Below, piece by piece: positions 28,658 to 36,744 of a stretch of 37,077 nt of DNA. The stretch is from Alphaproteobacteria bacterium (lineage in GTDB: Bacteria > Pseudomonadota > Alphaproteobacteria > Rhodobacterales > Rhodobacteraceae), in the NCBI GenBank assembly GCA_030431485.1, contig JAUIIR010000040.1:1-37077 (forward strand), given 5' to 3'. Both the position numbers and the translations under genes were made by a program. The notes under the pieces are model-generated. The model saw nothing but the letters and a program-made list of their open reading frames with translations, searched no databases and had not been told where the DNA came from. The first letter of the stretch is position 1, and each line of letters begins with the position of its first letter.

Positions 28658-28774
28658 TCAGAACCAGGTTTGCACGGTACGTGAGCCAGCCGAGATGTCC
28701 TGACCTATTCCGTCCACAGTGGCGCAGGCGCTGAGCGCGCCTGCGAGAAATGTTATCAGTACCCTGCGGCGCAA
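28658..28774 (-). CDS. Entericidin-like small lipoprotein (TTG start)
   Basis: A 38-residue frame starts at TTG 28774, with AGAGGAG nine bases upstream; this ribosome site overlaps the stop of the preceding solute-binding protein gene. The product has a basic start (RRR), a short hydrophobic segment and a lipobox LSAC with the lipidated cysteine at position 17. ATVDGIGQDISAGSRTVQ follows, matching the pattern of the entericidin EcnA/B family (Cys-x-T-V-x-G-x-G-x-D-I). Entericidins are tiny lipoproteins first described as a bacteriolytic toxin/antidote pair in enterobacteria; their role elsewhere is unknown. It ends in TGA at 28658-28660. The short length and TTG start make it easy to miss. 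Confidence 0.7.
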   Translation of the reverse strand: MRRRVLITFLAGALSACATVDGIGQDISAGSRTVQTWF

Positions 28775-28780
28775 AGGGAC

Positions 28781-30598
28781 TTACTCCTCTTCCCACCACC
28801 AGACATTCGGCTGCCAGCCGATCCAATCGCCATAAATCGGAAGCTCTTCTGGGTATTTCAGCTCTTTGACATGGGCGATACGGCTGATGTTCCATTGGTA
28901 GATCGGGATGACGTAGCGACCCGTGGTCAGTACCCGGTCAAGCGCCCGCGTGGCTGCGATGAAATCGTCGCGGCTCTCAGAGTTCAGGATTTCGTCGATC
29001 ATGGCCTCAGCAGCCTGGGAACACATGCCCATGTAGTTTCGCGTGCCTTCTGCTTCGACACCGTCGCAGCCCCAATACAGCTTTTGTTCGTTGCCGGGGC
29101 TCAGAGACAGACCCCAGCGGTTGTAGGTCATGTCGAAATCATAGGCGTTGACGCGTTCACGATACTGAGCGTTGTCGATGGTCGTCACAGTGGGCTTAAT
29201 GCCCATGCGTTCAAGACCCTGCACAAAGAGATCAATAATCGACTGTTCTTCGGTGCTGCCCTGCTGCAGAACGATTTCAAAGGTGAAAGGTGCTCCGTCC
29301 GGGCCGACCATTTGACCATCTGCGATGGTGTAGCCTGCCACTTCCATCATGGAGATGGCCTGACGGATATTTGCGCGGTTGCGCTCGCTTCCGTCACTTT
29401 CGGGCAAGCTGTATCCGTCCAGCGCACCTGGGAGCAATTCGTCCGCGAATGGCTCAAGCAAATCACGCACCCGCCCGTCTGACGGACCGTCCTGCATGCC
29501 CAGCACCGAGTTGGAGAAATAGCTTGTGATACGTGGCTGCTTTGAGCCCGTCATGGTTTCGTTGATGTATTCAAAGTTGAAGGCATGCAGCATCGCATCG
29601 CGCACGCGCCAATCTTCGAACGCGGGGGTCCGAGTGTTCATGACGAAGCCGGTCATCCCTGACGGGCGTTCATGCGGCAGTACGGACTTGACCACATCGC
29701 CCCGGTCAATCGCCGGGAAGTCATATTGGGTGTCCCATTTCTCGGCGCTGAATTCGCGGCTGGAGTTCAACGCGCCTGCTTTGAACGCCTCGAACATGGC
29801 AGTGCCGTCGCCGTAGAATTCCATGCGAATCTCATCGAGATTGGCTTGTCCCCGCATGAAATTGACGTCCTTCCCCCAATAGTCAGGGTTCCTTTTGAGA
29901 CTGACAAAACGGCCGGCCTCGAAATCGTCGATCACGTAGGGCGCCGTTGAAATCGGGATCTCGTCGATGCCCGAGGCGTCAAACTCCTTGCCGTCCCACT
30001 GCGCCTTCTTCAGGATCGGCCGCATACCGATCAAGAGCGCCATTTCGGGATCATCTTCGTTGAAGGTGAACCGGATGCTTAGGGGGCCGGTCTGCTCCAT
30101 CGACGCGATCTTGTTCCACGCTCCGTGATATCGGGGATGCCCAGCGGTGCCGAGGGTCTCATAAGACCACATGACGTCCTCAACGGTCACAGGGCTGCCA
30201 TCCGAGAACCGGGCTTCTTCGCGAAGGACGAATTCGACCCATTCTCGGTTTTCGCCAACCTCGATTGATTCGGCCAAGAGGGCGTAAAGCGTGAACGGTT
30301 CGTCCCAATTCCGACCCATCAGGCTTTCATACGCCAGAAAACGCAATTGCCACGGGACCGATCCCTTGGCGATATGCGGGTTCAGACTGTCAAAACTCCC
30401 AACCTCTCCGGTGACAATGCGCCCGCCCGTGGGGGCGTCGGGGTTGGCATAGGGCAGCGACACAAAATCCGGTGGAAGCACTGGGTCGCCATACATAGCT
30501 ATGCCGTGCTGCGGGTCAGCCAATGCAGCATGCGCGCTAAACGCGAGTGTTGTAGCGGCAATGCTCACGTGCCGTTTCAAGAAAAAAACCGATCTCAT
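28781..30598 (-). CDS. ABC transporter solute-binding protein, family 5 (YejA-like)
   Basis: A 605-residue periplasmic protein with a signal peptide (SIAATTLAFSAHAALA) and the SBP family 5 fold for peptides or oligopeptide-like compounds. Supporting segments are LPYANPDAPTGGRIVTGEVG, LNPHIAKGSVPWQLRFLAYE, REEARFSDGSPVTVEDVMWS and PYVIDDFEAGRFVSLKRNPDYWG. It resembles YejA, which binds microcin C-like peptides, but the ligand is not predictable. No permease or ATPase gene lies on either side: a small lipoprotein gene follows and plus-strand genes lie upstream, so its membrane partners must be encoded elsewhere. Confidence 0.9.
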   Translation of the reverse strand: MRSVFFLKRHVSIAATTLAFSAHAALADPQHGIAMYGDPVLPPDFVSLPYANPDAPTGGRIVTGEVGSFDSLNPHIAKGSVPWQLRFLAYESLMGRNWDEPFTLYALLAESIEVGENREWVEFVLREEARFSDGSPVTVEDVMWSYETLGTAGHPRYHGAWNKIASMEQTGPLSIRFTFNEDDPEMALLIGMRPILKKAQWDGKEFDASGIDEIPISTAPYVIDDFEAGRFVSLKRNPDYWGKDVNFMRGQANLDEIRMEFYGDGTAMFEAFKAGALNSSREFSAEKWDTQYDFPAIDRGDVVKSVLPHERPSGMTGFVMNTRTPAFEDWRVRDAMLHAFNFEYINETMTGSKQPRITSYFSNSVLGMQDGPSDGRVRDLLEPFADELLPGALDGYSLPESDGSERNRANIRQAISMMEVAGYTIADGQMVGPDGAPFTFEIVLQQGSTEEQSIIDLFVQGLERMGIKPTVTTIDNAQYRERVNAYDFDMTYNRWGLSLSPGNEQKLYWGCDGVEAEGTRNYMGMCSQAAEAMIDEILNSESRDDFIAATRALDRVLTTGRYVIPIYQWNISRIAHVKELKYPEELPIYGDWIGWQPNVWWWEEE

Positions 30599-30677
30599 TT
30601 GCGCAACAATCCCTGTCTGCCCTTGTTTTCTTGATCAAGACGGTAACGAGGCTTTTGTGGGTTTTCAAACTTTTAGC

Positions 30678-30706
30678 TTGGATCGCTGCGAAAGATTGCC
30701 TATAAG
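30678..30706 (+). promoter_or_regulatory. Promoter of a small RNA (-35 TTGGAT, 17 bp, -10 TATAAG)
   Basis: TTGGAT (30678-30683) and TATAAG (30701-30706) are spaced by exactly 17 bases. This is one of the clearest housekeeping-type promoters in the window. It faces the hairpin-terminator unit at 30713-30788 and, beyond that, the NTF2-like gene. Confidence 0.6.
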
Positions 30707-30712
30707 GGAGTT

Positions 30713-30788
30713 ACTGCTCGATAGGTTTCTTGCCTGTATGAAACCTGCCTCAATAACTTAACCCCGGCTTCGTGCCGGGGTTTTTTTC
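30713..30788 (+). ncRNA. Candidate small RNA (or attenuated leader), about 75 nt
   Basis: A transcript from the promoter just upstream would start near 30713. It would form a perfect 7-bp hairpin AGGTTTC/GAAACCT (30723-30729, 30740-30746; loop TTGCCTGTAT), then a single-stranded stretch CTCAATAACTTAA, then the terminator at 30762-30787. No protein frame of note lies inside. It could be a free-standing sRNA or a terminated 5' leader of the NTF2-like gene at 30841. I recognise no known family. Confidence 0.55.
30762..30787 (+). terminator. Strong Rho-independent terminator
   Basis: CCCCGGC-TTCGT-GCCGGGG (30762-30768, 30774-30780) is followed by seven T residues. It works on the plus strand only, although no protein gene precedes it there, which is the main argument for a small RNA. 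Confidence 0.93.
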
Positions 30789-30840
30789 TTCTCAACACGC
30801 GTGTGATCTGCAAGGCTGCATCAACAGCAGGAGCGTGATC

Positions 30841-31209
30841 ATGGACAACTTATCCCAAGTTCTAAAGGCCTATTGCGACGCCTGGTCCGCGCCCGATGAA
30901 GAAAACCGCCGGGCTTTGCTTGAGGCGGCCTGGGCAGATGACGGTCTTTATCAGGATCCATCATGCGAGGCACGGGGACGCGATTCGCTGGTGGCGCATA
31001 TTGGGCAGGTTCATGCGAGCATGCCGGGCTGTCGGATTGAACTGACCTCAGGAGCCGACACGCATCATGATCGCCTCCGGTTCACGTGGCAACTTGTCCT
31101 CGCAGATGGGACGGTCCGCGTGACGGGTGTGGATTTCGGGCGGATCGGTGCGGATGGCCGGTTGACCGAGATCATTGGTTTCTTTGGAACGCAACCGCCT
31201 GCGGCGTGA
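30841..31209 (+). CDS. NTF2-like / SnoaL-type protein
   Basis: A 122-residue cytosolic protein with the NTF2-like cone fold: an N-terminal helix YCDAWSAPDEENRRALLEAA, then WADDGLYQDPSCEARGRDSLVAHI and a sheet ending RLTEIIGFFG. Such proteins range from isomerases and hydrolases to binding proteins, and no activity can be assigned. The ATG at 30841 has AGGAG seven bases upstream. It lies 77 bp before bdhA on the same strand and directly after the sRNA-like unit, whose promoter may also serve it by readthrough. Confidence 0.78.
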   Translation: MDNLSQVLKAYCDAWSAPDEENRRALLEAAWADDGLYQDPSCEARGRDSLVAHIGQVHASMPGCRIELTSGADTHHDRLRFTWQLVLADGTVRVTGVDFGRIGADGRLTEIIGFFGTQPPAA

Positions 31210-31238
31210 ACCGACAAGCTTTCTTTGTGTTATGCAGT

Positions 31239-31259
31239 TGCAGCATGTAGCGTGCTGCA
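31239..31259. promoter_or_regulatory. Inverted repeat TGCAGCA-N7-TGCTGCA upstream of bdhA
   Basis: A perfect 7-bp inverted repeat lies 27 bp before the bdhA start. TGC/GCA-rich repeats of this kind resemble, as I recall, sites bound by PhaR, the polyhydroxybutyrate regulator of Rhodobacter and Paracoccus. The repeat is seen directly; its role as an operator is inferred. Confidence 0.4.
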
Positions 31260-31286
31260 CAAGCAAACACGACGAAAGGAGCGATC

Positions 31287-32060
31287 ATGTCGCTGAAAGG
31301 AAAAACCGCTGTCATCACCGGATCGAATTCCGGCATTGGTCTGGGCGTGGCGCATGAATTGGCGCGTGCCGGCGCTGATGTGGTGATCAACTCGTTCACC
31401 GATACTCCGGAAGACCATGCGCTGGCCGATGCGCTTGCAAAGTCGCACGCCGTCTCGGTGCGCTACATTCAGGCGGATATGTCAAAACCGGATCAGTGCC
31501 GCGCCTTAATCGAACAGGCCGGGGCCTGTGATATCCTTGTGAACAATGCGGGCATTCAGCACGTGGCGCCGATCGACGAATTCCCGATCGAGAAATGGGA
31601 CGCGATCATTGCGATCAACCTGAGCTCTGCGTTTCACACCACCGCCGTAGCCCTTCCCATGATGCGTGACGCAGGCTGGGGCCGTGTCATCAACATCGCC
31701 AGTGCCCACGGTTTGACCGCGTCTCCGTTCAAATCCGCCTATATCGCGGCCAAGCATGGGGTTGTCGGGCTGTCGAAGACCACAGCTTTGGAAACCGCGC
31801 GGGAGGCGATCACCTGCAACGCGATCTGTCCGGGCTATGTCCTGACGCCGCTGGTCGAGGCGCAGATCCCCGATACAGCAAAAAAGTACGACATGAGCGA
31901 GGAGGAGGTGACGCAAAAGGTCATTCTGGAACGCCAGCCTTCCAAGGAATTCGCGACGGTCGAGCAGATCGGCGGCACAGCGGTTTTCCTGTGTTCAGAC
32001 GCAGCGGCACAGATCACCGGGACGACGATTTCGGTCGATGGGGGATGGACCGCCCTCTGA
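31287..32060 (+). CDS. bdhA: 3-hydroxybutyrate dehydrogenase
   Basis: A 257-residue short-chain dehydrogenase oxidising (R)-3-hydroxybutyrate to acetoacetate with NAD+. The cofactor motif is TGSNSGIGLGVA, followed by NNAGIQHV. The catalytic residues are S139, Y152 and K156 (NIASAHGLTASPFKSAYIAAKHG in two parts). QHVAPIDEFP and the end SVDGGWTAL are characteristic of BdhA rather than generic SDRs. The start has AAAGGAGCG upstream. The patatin-like gene follows after 84 bp, so the pair may handle stored polyhydroxybutyrate breakdown. Confidence 0.92.
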   Translation: MSLKGKTAVITGSNSGIGLGVAHELARAGADVVINSFTDTPEDHALADALAKSHAVSVRYIQADMSKPDQCRALIEQAGACDILVNNAGIQHVAPIDEFPIEKWDAIIAINLSSAFHTTAVALPMMRDAGWGRVINIASAHGLTASPFKSAYIAAKHGVVGLSKTTALETAREAITCNAICPGYVLTPLVEAQIPDTAKKYDMSEEEVTQKVILERQPSKEFATVEQIGGTAVFLCSDAAAQITGTTISVDGGWTAL

Positions 32061-32144
32061 CATCGTGTCGATGGCACTGTGCGAGGGGCCATCCGGTCGC
32101 ACGTGCCAATGTATTTCCTGAGAGATGAGGGAGCAGGTCAGACC

Positions 32145-33176
32145 ATGGCAAAGATCAATCTTGCCCTTCAGGGCGGCGGTGCGCATGGCGCCTTCACGTG
32201 GGGCGTGCTGGACCGCCTGCTTGAAGAGGACGATCTTGAGATCGCGGCGATCACCGGCACATCTGCCGGTGCGCTGAACGGAGCGGCGTTGAAGGCCGGA
32301 TGGCTCCAGAACGGGCGGCAGGGCGCCCGGGACAATCTGGATTGGCTTTGGGCGCAGGTGGCGCGGCTGGATGATTTGGCGGTACCGAAATGGATGCAGG
32401 CATGGTTGCCAAGCCCCGGTGTCATCAGCAAGAGCATCGAATTTTCGCCGATCTATCAACTGGGCGATACCTTGGGTCGAATGCTGTCGCCCTATGCGTG
32501 GGGACCGCTTTATGACAATCCACTTGAGAAGATTGTCGACCAATTCGATTTCGGACGGGTTTGTGCGATGGAAGGCCCGAAGCTTTACGTCTGTGCCACA
32601 CAGGTACGGGACGGCAAGGTGCGGATCTTTGAGGGCGACGCCATCAGCACCAAGAGTATTCTGGCCTCGGCCTGTCTGCCGACACTGTTTCAGGCGGTTG
32701 AGGTTGAGGACCCGCAAACCGGTGTGGTGGAGCCGTTCTGGGACGGTGGATATACCGGCAACCCAGCGCTTTTCCCGCTTTTCGAGGACGATTTACCCGA
32801 TGATGTGGTGATCGTGAACATCAACCCGCTCGAACGCTATGCCGTGCCGGTGATGCCGAACGAGATCCAGAACCGGATCAACGAAATCAGTTTCAATTCA
32901 TCTCTGCTGAGGGAACTGCGCGCCATCGAATTTGTGCAACGCCTGATATCTGACGGCAAGATACAGGAGGGCGCGATGAAAAACCTCAGGGTGCATATGA
33001 TTGCGGATGACGATCTGATGAATGATCTCTCAGTCGCCACCAAGCTTGTTCCGGTGCCTTCGGTGATTGCGGAGTTGAAAGAGGCAGGGCGCCGGGCGGC
33101 AGGCACGTTTCTTGCGCATCACAAGGATGATCTGGGGCAGCGGCAGACGGCGGATCTGGTCAAAATGTTTGGCTGA
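32145..33176 (+). CDS. Patatin-like phospholipase-family protein
   Basis: A 343-residue predicted serine lipase or esterase. The oxyanion loop is LALQGGGAHGAF, the nucleophile elbow GTSAG has Ser40, and the catalytic aspartate is D200 in FWDGGYTGN, giving the complete Ser-Asp dyad of patatins. No signal peptide is visible, so it should act in the cytosol. Close relatives sit beside bdhA in many Rhodobacterales, and a role in polyhydroxybutyrate or lipid turnover is possible but unproven. The start is the ATG at 32145, with AGGT upstream; the frame extends 22 codons earlier without support. Its 3' end overlaps the convergent antiporter gene by 17 bp. Confidence 0.88.
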   Translation: MAKINLALQGGGAHGAFTWGVLDRLLEEDDLEIAAITGTSAGALNGAALKAGWLQNGRQGARDNLDWLWAQVARLDDLAVPKWMQAWLPSPGVISKSIEFSPIYQLGDTLGRMLSPYAWGPLYDNPLEKIVDQFDFGRVCAMEGPKLYVCATQVRDGKVRIFEGDAISTKSILASACLPTLFQAVEVEDPQTGVVEPFWDGGYTGNPALFPLFEDDLPDDVVIVNINPLERYAVPVMPNEIQNRINEISFNSSLLRELRAIEFVQRLISDGKIQEGAMKNLRVHMIADDDLMNDLSVATKLVPVPSVIAELKEAGRRAAGTFLAHHKDDLGQRQTADLVKMFG

Positions 33177-34077
33177 GCCATGCCATGTAGGCGGCGTAGG
33201 TCAGCAGGAACACCAGTCCCGAAACGCGACCGAGGCCGCGCCGCCAGTAGAGCAACACGAGCAGGAGCGCGGTTGTGGCCAGCATTACCGCGATGTCCTG
33301 CAGAAGTGCTGCGTCGACGGGCAGAGGGGCGACAAGGGCCGTCACGCCGAGAATGCCAAGGATGTTGAAAATGCCCGAGCCGAGGATGTTGCCGAGTGCC
33401 ACATCCGACTGGCCACGCCGCGCGGCCATCACGGTGGTTGCAAGCTCTGGCAGGGATGTGCCGACGGCGACCAGTGTCAGGCCGATCACGGTTTCCGGCA
33501 CACCATAGGCGCGGGCCATGCCGGTGGCACCATCGACCAGCGCGATGGCCCCGCCGAGGGTCAGCGCCAGCCCGATCATCAGAAATGTTGCGGCTTTCGG
33601 CAGCGGATCGGTGGGGATGCCCGGCTCGTGGTCCGGTGCGGCGGCACTGCGGAACGCGCCCCAAAGGTAGGTGCCGAGCAGTGCAAGCAAGGTAATCCCG
33701 GCCAGTACCGAAATCTGACCCAGCATTGCAAGGACGGCAAGGCCAATGGCGCTGCCGCCGACCCAGGCAGCTTCGCGGGGCAGACCCGCCATCTGTGCCG
33801 TCACAGGGCGGATCATCGCAGCAACGCCAAGGATCAGCAGGATGTTGGCGATGTTGCTGCCCACCACATTGCCAAGCGCAATGCCCGGCGCGCCGGCAAG
33901 TGCGGCGCTGACCGATGTCACGAGTTCCGGGGCAGAGGTGCCGAAGCCCACCAGTGTCAGTCCGATGACCAGCGGCGACACGCCCAGACGGCGGGCCACG
34001 CCGACGGCTCCGCGCACCAGAAGATCGCCGCCTGCCAGAAGCGCGACAAGCCCGAAGGCCACAAGGATCAGGTTCAC
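33160..34077 (-). CDS. CaCA-family Ca2+/Na+ antiporter (YrbG-like)
   Basis: A 305-residue inner-membrane protein with about ten helices in two related halves. Each half has an alpha-repeat: LVGFGTSAPELVTSVSAAL with GNVVGSNIANILLILG, and LVAVGTSLPELATTVMAARRG with GNILGSGIFNILGILG. These provide the ion-binding acidic residues. I start at the GTG at 34077 (VNLILVAFG read as Met), since the first helix begins there; the 49 upstream codons in frame are arginine- and proline-rich and unlikely to be translated. It overlaps the 3' end of the patatin gene. The DUF502 gene lies upstream on the same strand, with 97 bp between. Confidence 0.88.
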   Translation of the reverse strand: MNLILVAFGLVALLAGGDLLVRGAVGVARRLGVSPLVIGLTLVGFGTSAPELVTSVSAALAGAPGIALGNVVGSNIANILLILGVAAMIRPVTAQMAGLPREAAWVGGSAIGLAVLAMLGQISVLAGITLLALLGTYLWGAFRSAAAPDHEPGIPTDPLPKAATFLMIGLALTLGGAIALVDGATGMARAYGVPETVIGLTLVAVGTSLPELATTVMAARRGQSDVALGNILGSGIFNILGILGVTALVAPLPVDAALLQDIAVMLATTALLLVLLYWRRGLGRVSGLVFLLTYAAYMAWLSQTF

Positions 34078-34174
34078 GGGAGAAGACCTCAGCGTGTCGG
34101 GCGCGAAACTGCGCGGGACCGTATCGCGTAGATGTGGAGCGCTGCGGGCTGCGTCAAGCAGGACGCAGAAAGAT

Positions 34175-34855
34175 TTACGCCGCCTTGGCGGGCTGCGTCG
34201 GGTCTTTCGCGTTGGGGTAGACAAGCCCCGCCGAGATCACTAGCTTGGCCGCGTCTTCGATCGACATATCAAGCTCGATCACATCTTCCTTCGGGAAGAA
34301 CAGCAGGAAACCCGATGTCGGGTTCGGCGTCGTGGGCACAAAGACCGAAATGAGTTTGCCCATGGTTTCGGCGCGGTCCGAGATTTCGCCCTTGGCTTCG
34401 GTCGAGATGAAGCCGATGGCCCAGATGCCCTTGCGCGGATACTGGATGAGGCAGGCTTTTTCGAAATTCCGTTCGGACTGGGCAAAGATCGTTTCTGCGA
34501 TCTGTTTCACGCCGCTGTAGATCGAGCGGACGACCGGCATCCGTTCGACGAGGCTTTCGGCAAAACGGATCAGCGACCGACCGATCAGGCCCTTGGCGAT
34601 CCAGCCCACCACGACCGTGAACACCAGAAAGAAGATCACCCCCACGCCGCGCAGGTTAATGCCGATATATTGTTCCGGATTGAATCGGCTAGGCACCAAC
34701 GGCAGCACAAAGCCATCGACCCAGCCCATGATGGTCCATATCAGCCAGATCGTGAGGCTCACAGGCGCAATCACGACGATGCCCGTGAGGAAGCTGGCCC
34801 GAAGTCGCGAAAACAGACCGGGTTTGCGTCGTTCGGGCTCGAAGGGGGTCGTCAT
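34175..34855 (-). CDS. DUF502 family membrane protein
   Basis: A 226-residue protein with a short cytosolic start (RRKPGLFSRLRASFLTGIVV), two membrane helices (about 20-48 and 72-92) and a soluble C-terminal half. RMPVVRSIYSGVKQIAETI and PRKGIWAIGFISTEA are highly characteristic of DUF502, as is VFVPTTPNPTSGFLLFFPKEDV. The function is unknown. The start at 34855 fits the family length. Confidence 0.88.
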   Translation of the reverse strand: MTTPFEPERRKPGLFSRLRASFLTGIVVIAPVSLTIWLIWTIMGWVDGFVLPLVPSRFNPEQYIGINLRGVGVIFFLVFTVVVGWIAKGLIGRSLIRFAESLVERMPVVRSIYSGVKQIAETIFAQSERNFEKACLIQYPRKGIWAIGFISTEAKGEISDRAETMGKLISVFVPTTPNPTSGFLLFFPKEDVIELDMSIEDAAKLVISAGLVYPNAKDPTQPAKAA

Positions 34856-34937
34856 GTCAGGTCCGTCACTGGTTCTGGCAAAACCTAGGGGGTCCAGTGC
34901 ACGTCTACAATGGGTCGCGGTTGCAAGACGCTGTTTT

Positions 34938-35855
34938 TCAACGCAGAGACGTCAATTCCTGTGCAATTTGTGCACCCAGACGAGCATTGTTCAGCACCAG
35001 TGCAATATTGGCGTCAAGCGACCGACCATCGGTCAGTTCAAATATTCGTTGCAACAGGTACGGGGTGAGAGCCTTGCCGGTGATACCATGCGTATCGGCG
35101 TCCTGTGTTGCACGGGTGATGATCGGGTGGATTTCGGAATGCGGGATCTCGGCTTCCGGCGGGATCGGATTGGCCACAAGTTGTCCGCCTGGCAGGCCCA
35201 GAGCCCCGCGCATGTGATGCGCGTGCGCAATTTCGGCAGCGGTATCGGCGCGCAAGGGCGCTTTCAGGTTTGATCCCCGTGACCAGAAGGCAGGCAACAC
35301 GTCCTGACCGTAAGCCATGACCGGTACGCCCAGCGTTTCCAGCACTTCGAGTGTTTTTGGCAGATCGAGGATCGCTTTTGCGCCTGCTGCAACAACTGTC
35401 ACAGCTGTTTGCGAAAGTTCCTGAAGATCTGCAGATATATCAAAGCTTTGATCGGCACCGCGATGCACCCCGCCGATGCCACCAGTGGCAAAAACTTCGA
35501 TCCCGGCAAGGCGCGCGGCGATCATGGTTGCGGCGACAGTGGTCGCGCCAGTGCCGCCTTTGGCGATGCAGATAGCCATGTCCGCACGGCTGAGTTTTGC
35601 GACTTGTTTGGCCTGCGCGAGTGCTTCAAGCTGTTCGGCGCTGAGGCCGACGCAAAGACGGCCTTCGATCACTGCGATCGTGGCAGGTTCTGCTCCGGCC
35701 TCGCGCACTGTGGCTTCGATGGCCCGGGCGGTTTCGAGATTCTGTGGCCAAGGCATGCCGTGTGTGATGATTGTGGACTCGAGCGCAACAACGGGTTCGC
35801 CGGCGTCCAGCGCGTTTTGAACGGCAGGCGAGATGTCGAGGGGCAGGGTGGTCAT
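34938..35855 (-). CDS. psuG: Pseudouridine-5'-phosphate glycosidase
   Basis: A 305-residue enzyme that splits pseudouridine 5'-phosphate into uracil and ribose 5-phosphate, breaking its C-C glycosidic bond. Family motifs are ALESTIITHGMPWPQN (with E26), CIAKGGTGATTVAAT, FATGGIGGVHRGADQSFDIS, GAKAILDLPKTLEVLET, and the proline-rich NPIPPEAEIP. The start is the ATG at 35855, with GGAGGA eight bases upstream. The stop of psuK lies one base before it, so the kinase and glycosidase are translated as a coupled pair. Confidence 0.95.
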   Translation of the reverse strand: MTTLPLDISPAVQNALDAGEPVVALESTIITHGMPWPQNLETARAIEATVREAGAEPATIAVIEGRLCVGLSAEQLEALAQAKQVAKLSRADMAICIAKGGTGATTVAATMIAARLAGIEVFATGGIGGVHRGADQSFDISADLQELSQTAVTVVAAGAKAILDLPKTLEVLETLGVPVMAYGQDVLPAFWSRGSNLKAPLRADTAAEIAHAHHMRGALGLPGGQLVANPIPPEAEIPHSEIHPIITRATQDADTHGITGKALTPYLLQRIFELTDGRSLDANIALVLNNARLGAQIAQELTSLR

Positions 35856-35856
35856 G

Positions 35857-36744
35857 TCAGGTTCCTCCGGCGACATAGGCCGCGGCTGTGGCAAGGGCGC
35901 GGTGAAGCGCGGTGGGTCGATCGGCGCCGCGCAGTTCAGAAGCAATATGGGCTGCCATGAAGGTGTCGCCTGCGCCGGTGACGCGGGTGACCATAACCTC
36001 GGGTGGACGTTCAGCCAGGATGCCGTCGCGGGTGGCATCGCAGGTGACGTTGCCGCCGTCCGTGACCAGCGCCCGGGCTGCTCCGCGTTCGACCAGAGCG
36101 GCACCGGCTTGGGGTGCGTTGGTGAACTCCGTCTGGCAAAGCAGACCCGCCTCTTCGAGATTCACATAAAGAACACCTTTGCCCGCCCGGATGAACGGCA
36201 AAAGACGTTCCGCCTTTCCGGGCGATGCTGGGGCGATCCGAAGATCGGCTTTGGCAAAGGCCGGGTGGTGCACGATCTGGTCGAGCAGAGATTCGGTCAG
36301 GTTGCCATCAAGCGCAATAGGACCTGGGAAAGGCGCCTCGACAAAGCCAAGAGGCCCGGTGATCAACGGACGCAGAATCTTGTCGCCGGCCTGTTCCAGC
36401 GAATGAGCATCGGCGATGGCGGCGATCAAGCCATTCGCGCCTTCGACGGCCATGTATTGATCGGTTGGCAAATCGTCAGAGCGGTACAGTTGATCGGTGA
36501 TCAGACCCAGCCGTTGGCAGGCGGCCACAAGCTCTTTGCCCTCGGAATCGCGACCTACAACACTCAGGAGTGCGGGATGAAGATCGAACCGCGCCAGCGT
36601 CATGGCGATATTGAGCGCGACGCCACCGGGCAAACGGGTAATATGGCCGGGCACATCTGCGCCCTGTTTCATGTGGCGGTCGGATCGGCCAATCACGTCC
36701 CACAGGACGGAACCGATGCAGAGGATATCAGGGCGTTGCGTCAT
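35857..36744 (-). CDS. psuK: PfkB-family kinase, probable pseudouridine kinase
   Basis: A 295-residue sugar/nucleoside kinase. It starts with ILCIGSVLWDVIGRSD, has the substrate-binding GGVALNIAMTLARF (PfkB motif 1), and ends with the catalytic VTRVTGAGDTFMAAHI (motif 2, Asp base in GAGD). It should phosphorylate pseudouridine to the 5'-phosphate used by PsuG. That substrate rests on its position directly before psuG, since the PfkB family is broad. The start is the ATG at 36744, before the kinase fold begins. It is divergent from the PLP enzyme gene, with 131 bp between, where promoters should lie. Confidence 0.88.
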   Translation of the reverse strand: MTQRPDILCIGSVLWDVIGRSDRHMKQGADVPGHITRLPGGVALNIAMTLARFDLHPALLSVVGRDSEGKELVAACQRLGLITDQLYRSDDLPTDQYMAVEGANGLIAAIADAHSLEQAGDKILRPLITGPLGFVEAPFPGPIALDGNLTESLLDQIVHHPAFAKADLRIAPASPGKAERLLPFIRAGKGVLYVNLEEAGLLCQTEFTNAPQAGAALVERGAARALVTDGGNVTCDATRDGILAERPPEVMVTRVTGAGDTFMAAHIASELRGADRPTALHRALATAAAYVAGGT

